From the NCBI RefSeq assembly GCF_009870825.1, contig NZ_WTWY01000016.1, forward strand, positions 1-64,000: DNA of 64,000 nt. The letters are read 5' to 3'. The notes under the pieces were generated by a model. The model was not told where the DNA came from and ran no database searches. It saw only the letters and a list, made by a program, of their open reading frames with translations. This DNA comes from Paenibacillus sp. USDA918EY (lineage in GTDB: Bacteria; Bacillota; Bacilli; Paenibacillales; Paenibacillaceae). This document shows, in pieces, positions 58,997 through 64,000 of this stretch. Made by a program: the position numbers and the translations under genes. Position 1 is the stretch's first letter, and each line of letters starts with the position of its first letter.

Positions 58997-59126
58997 GGTA
59001 AAATCCTCCCTTTTCTCGCGTGGCTCAATCGCAAAGTGTCAATTTTTTGTTATATTTTCTCATACTCCCCCACGTTTGAAAAGGTAAAAAATGATAATTC
59101 CTATTAAATTAATGAGAATTATTCAA

Positions 59127-59726
59127 TTAACCGATGCCGAGCAGATCGGAAACCAGCGACAACGCCAGCAGTCCGGCCATGACAGCCCCCGTCCACATCG
59201 CGCGGCCCAAAAGGGAAGGCCTTGAATTCCCGCTCTTTGCGGCTTTCCTGACGCGTGAACGCAGCGACAAATAATACATCGCCGATCCGACAGCGATCAG
59301 CGCGATTTCCAGCGCCATGCTGATCCCCGGCGAGCGCCATACCCCGAATCCCATCAGCGGCAGATTTCCGAGATTTCCCGGCAAAACGGGGAGATCGGCG
59401 CGGTGTACCAGCAAATCAAGCAGCCAGTGGCTGAATACGAGAGAGCCCATGACAACCGCGCTCCGCTTCCCCCACCAATTCCAGGCCGCTAACCCCGCAA
59501 GCAAAGCAATGATCAAGGCACCGACCAGAGAATGCGTGTAATCCGCGTGGATCACCGAGCCGCCGTACCCTCCCTCTCCGACCGGCACCATGGTTTCGAC
59601 GCCTGAAAGCAGCAGCGGCACAAAAAGAATATCCAGCAGCTGCGTGCCCGCCATCAACGCCCACAGCGGCGTCTCGGGGTGTTTGGCTTTAACGGCGGCA
59701 GCGAGTCCGAAATGTCCTGCAAACAT
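59127..59726 (-). CDS. membrane-bound metal-dependent hydrolase (DUF457-like)
   Basis: The 199-residue protein has several hydrophobic segments and the pattern MFAGHFGLAAAVKA...HADYTHSLVGALI...VFSHWLLDLLVH, whose His and Asp residues fit YdjM-like membrane hydrolases. The substrate is unknown. It starts directly after the 30-residue peptide gene (TAAGATG) in the TetR operon. Confidence 0.75.
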   Translation of the reverse strand: MFAGHFGLAAAVKAKHPETPLWALMAGTQLLDILFVPLLLSGVETMVPVGEGGYGGSVIHADYTHSLVGALIIALLAGLAAWNWWGKRSAVVMGSLVFSHWLLDLLVHRADLPVLPGNLGNLPLMGFGVWRSPGISMALEIALIAVGSAMYYLSLRSRVRKAAKSGNSRPSLLGRAMWTGAVMAGLLALSLVSDLLGIG

Positions 59727-59727
59727 C

Positions 59728-59820
59728 TTATTCAGCCTCCTTCCGCAAAGCTCCGGGAATCCGGGAATCGAGCCAACCGCAAACGACCGTAAACAAAATG
59801 ACCATGACGAGAAAACTCAT
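59728..59820 (-). CDS. 30-residue membrane peptide
   Basis: ATG 59820 to TAA 59730-59728 encodes a peptide with one hydrophobic helix (SFLVMVILFTVVCGWL, about 2-17) and a short polar tail RIPGALRKEAE. GGGAGG eight bases upstream makes translation likely. It is in the TetR operon, immediately upstream of the hydrolase gene with one base between stop and ATG. Too small for usual annotation; the function is unknown. Confidence 0.65.
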   Translation of the reverse strand: MSFLVMVILFTVVCGWLDSRIPGALRKEAE

Positions 59821-59841
59821 CTGAACATCCTCCCATCCGAA

Positions 59842-60468
59842 TCAGCGATCCGGTTCATTTTTTTGCAAGAGACCCCTCAGCAGCGCTTCAAACGCTTCGT
59901 CAAAAGTATCCTCAAGCCGCTCCATCAGCTCATCCGCCGTCTCTTCCGAATATTGGTACGTTCCGACGATGCCGCGAAGCATGTAAAAATAAATGCGGGA
60001 ACACGCCAGCAGCCGTTCGCTTCCTTCCCCATAACCGGTATGGTTCCGAACAGCCTGCATGAGCTGGGCGAACAACCCGTTTCGGATGCGGTTGATCTCC
60101 ATATCCGGCGAGGTTTCGTCCACCCGGACCGACTTCACTTCAAAAAAGACCCTGTACATGTTCCGGTTTTCAAGGCAAAAACGGATGACCAGCCGGCTCA
60201 GCCGCGTTAGCGCCTGCTCCGGTTTTTCCTTCTCCAGCACCTCACCGATTTTTTGCCGCAATTCGAGCAAGGGCGGCATGGACAGTTGATGCAGCAGCGC
60301 CTCCTTATCTTCAAAATAAATATAAATCGCCGTATGGGAACAGCCTGCCTCCTTGGCAATTTCACGCATGGTTACGGCGTCATAACCTCTCTCGGCGAAC
60401 AACCGGCCTGCAGCGGCCAGAATGTCGCGCTTGGTGTCCTCTGAACGTACCTGTTTTTTTCTGGGCAT
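59842..60468 (-). CDS. TetR/AcrR-family regulator
   Basis: The 208-residue protein has an N-terminal helix-turn-helix (about 12-58: DILAAAGRLFAERGYDAVTM, CSHTAIYIYFEDKEALL) and an AcrR-like ligand-binding domain. It is the first gene of the operon with the 30-residue peptide and the hydrolase. Two near-identical palindromic sites upstream support autoregulation. Confidence 0.85.
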   Translation of the reverse strand: MPRKKQVRSEDTKRDILAAAGRLFAERGYDAVTMREIAKEAGCSHTAIYIYFEDKEALLHQLSMPPLLELRQKIGEVLEKEKPEQALTRLSRLVIRFCLENRNMYRVFFEVKSVRVDETSPDMEINRIRNGLFAQLMQAVRNHTGYGEGSERLLACSRIYFYMLRGIVGTYQYSEETADELMERLEDTFDEAFEALLRGLLQKNEPDR

Positions 60469-60509
60469 CTAGGGTTATCGTTCCTTCCGTCCAATGTTTG
60501 AAAAATAAA

Positions 60510-60558
60510 GTAACCAACGGTTATTTATCTCTGTATCCTAAATATAACCATTGGTTAT
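60510..60558 (-). promoter_or_regulatory. two TetR operators upstream of the TetR operon
   Basis: GTAACCAACGGTTAT (60510-60524) and ATAACCATTGGTTAT (60544-60558) share the core TAACCA-n-NGGTTA, 34 bp apart. The second lies in the spacer of the promoter at 60541-60569; the first is near the expected start site. Confidence 0.75.
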
Positions 60559-60569
60559 TTAATTGTCAA
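60541..60569 (-). promoter_or_regulatory. promoter of the TetR operon
   Basis: On the minus strand TTGACA (60569-60564) and TATATT (60546-60541) are 17 bp apart, with an operator in between. Confidence 0.75.
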
Positions 60570-60606
60570 CAACTTTTTTTATCCTGAAATTACCAAACAA
60601 TTTCAT

Positions 60607-60766
60607 AAAAAAAACAGCCGCAAAATGCGGCCGCCATAAAAAAAGAACCCTGAGAATATTGAGAGAGTTGCCGATATGGAATTACGCAAATATGAAATAT
60701 TTTGCATAACTCTATCGTTTGATTAGTAAAGGCTTATTTTAAATAAGCTTACCTTTCAATAGTGCA
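60607..60766 (-). ncRNA. candidate structured small RNA
   Basis: A strong promoter at 60773-60802 on the minus strand is followed by about 160 bases and a terminator GCCGCATTTTGCGGC plus eight Ts (60631-60607). There is no supported ORF. The RNA can form a hairpin at GCTTATTTAAAATAAGC (60748-60732), a second with outer AGAGTT/AACTCT and inner ATGCAAA/TTTGCGT arms (about 60715-60665), and the terminator. It is upstream of, and separate from, the TetR operon promoter. The family is unknown to me. Confidence 0.55.
60617..60631 (-). terminator. terminator of the candidate small RNA
   Basis: GCCGC-ATTTT-GCGGC stem followed by TG and eight Ts on the minus strand; no protein gene lies upstream of it for more than 300 bases. 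Confidence 0.75.
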
Positions 60767-60772
60767 AAAAAA

Positions 60773-60802
60773 ATCATAGCGCTTCTCCCTCGCCCTTGTC
60801 AA
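60773..60802 (-). promoter_or_regulatory. promoter of the candidate small RNA
   Basis: On the minus strand TTGACA (60802-60797) and TATGAT (60778-60773) are separated by 18 bp. Confidence 0.65.
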
Positions 60803-60987
60803 GTGCACCCCTCCGCCAAAGGATCGCCGCCTAGAAATATCTCCCTGCAAACGCAACGAATCCGCCCCGTTCCCGTATACAGATATATTGACGTCCGGCG
60901 ATGAGACGACTACGATGACAACTGGATCAAAGCCGGACCGAAAACGTATGAAACTATAATTCCGTTATATGCAGGAGGGTGATGAGC

Positions 60988-61437
60988 TTGCATTCTTCAT
61001 CCAAAGAATTGGCAGACCGCTATTGTGAACTTATGGACAGACTACCTCGCCTCATCGACTATACGGGAATTGTCCGGCAGATGAAGCTAAGCACCACCGA
61101 AGCATTTATTCTTCAATATCTGCAAAATAACGGCAGTCAGCGCGGCACGGATATCGTAAAAGTGACGGGCCTTACGACCAGCGCGATTACGCAAATTTGC
61201 GACAAGCTGGTTCATGAGGAGCTGATCGAACGCAATCGCTCCGAAACCGATCGGCGATACGTGAACATTACGATAACGGACAAGGGAACCCAGGTGCTGA
61301 GGCTGCTGTCGGACCTGAGCGCCGAACGGATCGTTGAAACGGTGGAAAACTTCACGAACGAAGAAACAAGCGATCTGCTGGATACGATCCGCCAATTGGG
61401 CGAACTGATCGAATACCAGCGGGGTCGCCGCAAGTAG
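60988..61437 (+). CDS. MarR-family transcriptional regulator
   Basis: The 149-residue protein has the MarR winged helix (about 45-115): NGSQRGTDIVKVTGLTTSAI, CDKLVHEELIERNRSETDRR and the wing YVNITITDKGTQVL. TTG 60988 has AGGAGGG nine bases upstream; ATG 60982 is too close. It is convergent with rocF and stands alone with a TATAAT at 60955-60960 upstream. The ligand and targets are unknown. Confidence 0.88.
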   Translation: MHSSSKELADRYCELMDRLPRLIDYTGIVRQMKLSTTEAFILQYLQNNGSQRGTDIVKVTGLTTSAITQICDKLVHEELIERNRSETDRRYVNITITDKGTQVLRLLSDLSAERIVETVENFTNEETSDLLDTIRQLGELIEYQRGRRK

Positions 61438-61527
61438 CTCCGGCAAAGCCCTTCATTCGGGAAGAAACAACCGGGCCGGAACTTCCGGAAGCTTAGCGCC
61501 TGCTGCAAACCAGAATGCAAACAAAAA

Positions 61528-61575
61528 AAGGAACACCATTGGTTGCGGGCGGACATGCCCGGCCAATGGTGCTTT
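61528..61575. terminator. bidirectional terminator between marR and rocF
   Basis: ACACCATTGG and CCAATGGTGC arms with an inner GGGC/GCCC stem, A-rich on the left and TTTT on the right. Confidence 0.85.
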
Positions 61576-61581
61576 TGGGTT

Positions 61582-62481
61582 TTACAGGATCCGGCTGCCG
61601 AACAGGGAACCGATCAGCTCGACGGCCAGCTTCGAGGTCTGGTTGTTGCGGTCCAGCAGCGGATTGACCTCCACGAAGTCGGCCGAAGTGATCCGCCCCG
61701 ATTCGCTGAGCAGCTCGAGCAGCAGATGGGCTTCGCGGTAGCTGAGCCCGCCGCGGACCGGCGTTCCCGTTCCCGGCGCCTCGATCGGGTCGACGCTGTC
61801 GACATCGAAGCTGAGATGCACGCCGTCGGTCCCCGCTCCGGCGATTTGCAGCGCTTCGTGAACGACTTTCTCGATGCCGACCCGATCGATTTCGTGCATC
61901 GTAAAACAGGTCAGGCCGCAGGAACGGATAAGCTCCTTCTCGTCCCGGTCCAAATCGCGGGCACCGATGATGACGCAGTTTTCCGCTTGGATCGAGGCGG
62001 CCCCTTCGACGATGTCCTTCAGCTTGATATGGGACAGGCCCAGCCCTACCGCTAGCGAAATGCCGTGCATGTTCCCCGACGGGCTGGTCGACTCCGTGTT
62101 CAAATCGGAATGCGCATCGACCCAAATGACGCCCATCTTGCCGTAATGGCGCGTTAATCCTGCCAGGGAGCCGATGGCAATGCTGTGGTCGCCGCCCAAA
62201 ATGAGCGGGACGCGGCCGCCGGCCACCGCTTTGGAGACGGCTTCGCCAAGCAGGCCGCTAACGGCCAAAACCTCCTGGACATGCTTCATTTTGGCTCCTG
62301 CGGGGGACCGGATGCCGTCCGGCAAGCGGATGGATGAATCCGCCTGTACATCGTAACCAAGGCCGGCCAATTTTTTGGCCAGGCCGAATTTCATGATGCT
62401 GTCCGGGCCGTTTTCGCTGCCGGGCCGGCCTGCGCCGAGTCCGAACGGAACCCGGATGATCGAAATGGATGGTTGAGACAT
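61582..62481 (-). CDS. rocF: arginase
   Basis: The 299-residue enzyme has the three ureohydrolase signatures: LILGGDHSIAIGS (about 92-104), VIWVDAHSDLNTE (about 118-130) and LSFDVDSVDPIEAP (about 226-239), which bind two Mn ions. It hydrolyses arginine to ornithine and urea. It starts six bases after rocD, so both are cotranscribed as a two-step arginine catabolism unit. No urease genes are in the window. Confidence 0.95.
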   Translation of the reverse strand: MSQPSISIIRVPFGLGAGRPGSENGPDSIMKFGLAKKLAGLGYDVQADSSIRLPDGIRSPAGAKMKHVQEVLAVSGLLGEAVSKAVAGGRVPLILGGDHSIAIGSLAGLTRHYGKMGVIWVDAHSDLNTESTSPSGNMHGISLAVGLGLSHIKLKDIVEGAASIQAENCVIIGARDLDRDEKELIRSCGLTCFTMHEIDRVGIEKVVHEALQIAGAGTDGVHLSFDVDSVDPIEAPGTGTPVRGGLSYREAHLLLELLSESGRITSADFVEVNPLLDRNNQTSKLAVELIGSLFGSRIL

Positions 62482-62487
62482 GTTGGT

Positions 62488-63693
62488 TCAAGCCCTCCCT
62501 TGATTGGCAAATACCTCCTCGATCCGGCTTAGCGCGAAGTCCAGCTCTTCTTCCGCAATAACCAGCGGCGGCGCCAGCCGGATGGTCGTCTCATGCGTTT
62601 CCTTGCACAGCACCCCGATCCGCGCCAGTGCTTCGCAATACGGCCTTGCCGGCACCGACAGCTGTATCCCGATCAGCAGGCCGCGGCCGCGGACCGAAAC
62701 GATATCGGGATGCGGGATCGATGTAAGCTTTTTCATAAACAGGCGCCCCAGCGCCTCCGAGCGCTCCGCCAATCTCTCCTCCTCCAGCACGTCCAGCGCC
62801 GCAAGCGCCACCGCACAGGCCAGCGGATTTCCCCCAAAGGTCGAACCATGCGAGCCCGGCTCGAACACATCCATGATGTTCTCGTCAGCGGCTACCGCGG
62901 AAATCGGCATCACGCCGCCTCCGAGCGCTTTGCCTAAAACGTAAACGTCGGGCACCACGTTCTCCCAGTCGCAGGCGAAGGTTTTGCCCGTTCGCCCGAA
63001 CCCTGTCTGGATCTCGTCGGCGATGAAAAGGACGTTTTCCCGGCGGCAAAGCGCATGCGCCTCGGCCAAAAAACGCTCCGGCGGTATGATGATTCCCGCT
63101 TCGCCCTGCACCGGTTCGACAAGAAACGCGGCGGTATCCGGCGTGATCGCAGCCCGGAGCGCCTCCAGGTCGCCGTAGGGAATGCTTTTGAACCCCGGCG
63201 TAAACGGGCCGAAATCCTCCTTATACGCCGCTTCCGTCGAAAAGGACGTCACGGTGATCGTCCGGCCGTGAAAGTTGCCGTCGCAGACGATGATTTCCGC
63301 GCGGTTTTCCTGCACTCCCTTCACCCGATACGCCCAGCGCCGCGCCAGTTTCAACGCCGTTTCCACCGCCTCCGCCCCGGTGTTCATCGCGAGGATTTTG
63401 CCTTTTCCGGTGAATTTCGCCAGCCTTCGCGCGAACCTCGCCAGCGCATCGCTGTGAAACGCCCTTGAGGTCAACGTTACTTTGTCCGCCTGTTCTTTGA
63501 GCGCCTGTATGATTTTGGGGTGGCGGTGGCCATGGTTCAGCGCGGAATACGCGCTCAGCATATCCAGATAACGGCGGCCCGCCGCATCCCAGACCCAGAC
63601 CCCCTCCGCCTTTTCGATCACGACCGGCAGCGGAAGGTAGTTGCTTGCGCTGTATCTGTCCATCATTTGCAGTACCTGCTGCGTGGTTGCCAT
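62488..63693 (-). CDS. rocD: ornithine aminotransferase
   Basis: The 401-residue class III aminotransferase has SAYSALNHGHRHPKI, MNTGAEAVETALKLARRW (PLP phosphate binding), FIADEIQTGFGRTGK and the PLP lysine in VLGKALGGGVMP. It converts ornithine and 2-oxoglutarate to glutamate semialdehyde and glutamate. ATG 63693 is used; an ATG six codons upstream (63711) has no clear site. It precedes rocF. Confidence 0.93.
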   Translation of the reverse strand: MATTQQVLQMMDRYSASNYLPLPVVIEKAEGVWVWDAAGRRYLDMLSAYSALNHGHRHPKIIQALKEQADKVTLTSRAFHSDALARFARRLAKFTGKGKILAMNTGAEAVETALKLARRWAYRVKGVQENRAEIIVCDGNFHGRTITVTSFSTEAAYKEDFGPFTPGFKSIPYGDLEALRAAITPDTAAFLVEPVQGEAGIIIPPERFLAEAHALCRRENVLFIADEIQTGFGRTGKTFACDWENVVPDVYVLGKALGGGVMPISAVAADENIMDVFEPGSHGSTFGGNPLACAVALAALDVLEEERLAERSEALGRLFMKKLTSIPHPDIVSVRGRGLLIGIQLSVPARPYCEALARIGVLCKETHETTIRLAPPLVIAEEELDFALSRIEEVFANQGRA

Positions 63694-63888
63694 AGCTGCA
63701 CATCCCATCATCTGATAATCTTTTCGCCTTGCTTACGTTCCTATCTTATTGGCGGAAAGCTCATTTCATGATTCGTGAATTTCGGCACGTACATTATCCG
63801 CGAAACTAACATGACCTTGTTGGACCCATGGCTTGGAAGCCGATTCAGGTGCTTTGCGGGGATCCCGGGAAATAATCGATTGTAGACA

Positions 63889-63937
63889 GAAAAAAAAACA
63901 CCGCCCTCCCCTGCTTGCCGCAGGTAAAGGATCGGTG
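63889..63937 (-). terminator. terminator for the gene entering from the right
   Basis: CACCG and CGGTG arms with inner CCTGC/GCAGG and, on the minus strand, a nine-T run. It lies 38 bases past a stop codon at 63975-63977. The 200 bases between this and rocD hold no recognised promoter or ORF. Confidence 0.8.
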
Positions 63938-63951
63938 CTTTCAAATGACGG

Positions 63952-63975
63952 ATATTCCGTTAGGCAACGGAATAT
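63952..63975. repeat. inverted repeat at the stop codon of the right-edge gene
   Basis: ATATTCCGTT and AACGGAATAT are perfect ten-base arms with a four-base loop, overlapping the TAA of the partial gene. It may be part of a two-hairpin terminator. Confidence 0.6.
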
Positions 63976-64000
63976 TATTTTTTGGATTCGAGCGTTTCCA
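63975..64000 (-). CDS. C-terminal fragment of a gene continuing beyond the window
   Basis: On the minus strand the frame GAA ACG CTC GAA TCC AAA AAA TAA ends at 63975 and gives ETLESKK. The tail is charged and is followed by two hairpins, so an end of a gene is likely. Identity cannot be told from seven residues. Confidence 0.45.

Noticed and set aside
59090..59125. Fur box upstream of metY
   Set aside because: Two partial half sites (TGATAATTCC and TGAGAATTATTC) only; neither is a full palindrome.
63694..63890. SigL (-12/-24) promoter for rocD as in B. subtilis roc genes
   Set aside because: No TGGCAC-N5-TTGC match was found upstream of rocD, so control by RocR/SigL is not supported.
1..64000. 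CRISPR array, insertion sequence, prophage or tRNA gene
   Set aside because: No regularly spaced repeats, transposase, integrase, phage structural gene or cloverleaf was seen on reading both strands by eye; a covariance and repeat search would be more sensitive.

Overview
The window looks like chromosomal DNA of a low-to-mid GC, endospore-forming Gram-positive bacterium of the Paenibacillaceae (Paenibacillus or a close relative). The reasons are Bacillus-type gene sets and gene order (rrn-ygxA-ygzB-perR, yvaDEF, ypmS), strong AGGAGG ribosome-binding sites, frequent TTG and GTG starts, a YyaC-type sporulation protein and a lysine L-box. I see no integrase, transposase, phage module, CRISPR array, tRNA or complete rRNA gene. 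The left edge is the leader and promoter of an rRNA operon running leftward out of the window.

Layout. 1-7.8 kb: rrn leader, ygxA, ygzB, a GH18 wall hydrolase, perR, a two-gene membrane/DUF4097 operon, an mgtC-like gene and a GNAT gene. 7.9-11.2 kb: gatCAB for transamidation of Glu-tRNA(Gln). 11.3-12.9 kb: a yvaD-yvaE-yvaF-like operon whose SMR transporter gene carries an in-frame amber codon. 13-24.9 kb: housekeeping genes (MBL hydrolase, thioredoxin-like, DedA, a GC-rich O-antigen-ligase-type protein, methyltransferase, YyaC, pirin, asparaginase).

25-37.8 kb is the most interesting part. A continuous minus-strand cluster encodes a complete general-stress sigma-factor system: a response-regulator/PP2C phosphatase (RsbY type), a large hybrid kinase with three receivers (RsbK type), a CheR-type methyltransferase (RsbM type), an additional receiver-kinase-receiver protein, then RsbV, RsbW and SigB. 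It is flanked by likely target genes: ytxH-like, DUF5665, corA-like, yflT-like and ytxG-like. Three of these (corA, yflT, ytxG) have sequences fitting the SigB promoter consensus GTTT-N14/15-GGGTAW, which suggests that the sigma factor and part of its regulon sit together.

37.9-51.7 kb: AT-rich secreted proteins, a possible Ser/Thr/Cys-rich 39-residue peptide ORF, ypmS-like, a GDSL esterase, a CDF metal exporter, an ABC-F ATPase, a NAPE-PLD-like hydrolase, a YpgR/CvfC protein, a lysine-riboswitch-controlled lysP, a transglutaminase and a KDPG aldolase. 51.9-57 kb: glutaredoxin, trxB with a perfect Fur box over its -10, a P1B4-type metal-efflux ATPase (PfeT-like) with two Fur/PerR-type boxes, and a PEP-utilising-enzyme-like protein with a cysteine-rich N-terminus. 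With perR near the left end, this gives an iron and peroxide theme. 57-64 kb: an XRE regulator/membrane pair, metY, a TetR unit with a 30-residue membrane peptide, a likely structured small RNA with its own promoter and terminator, a MarR regulator, and rocD-rocF for arginine and ornithine catabolism.
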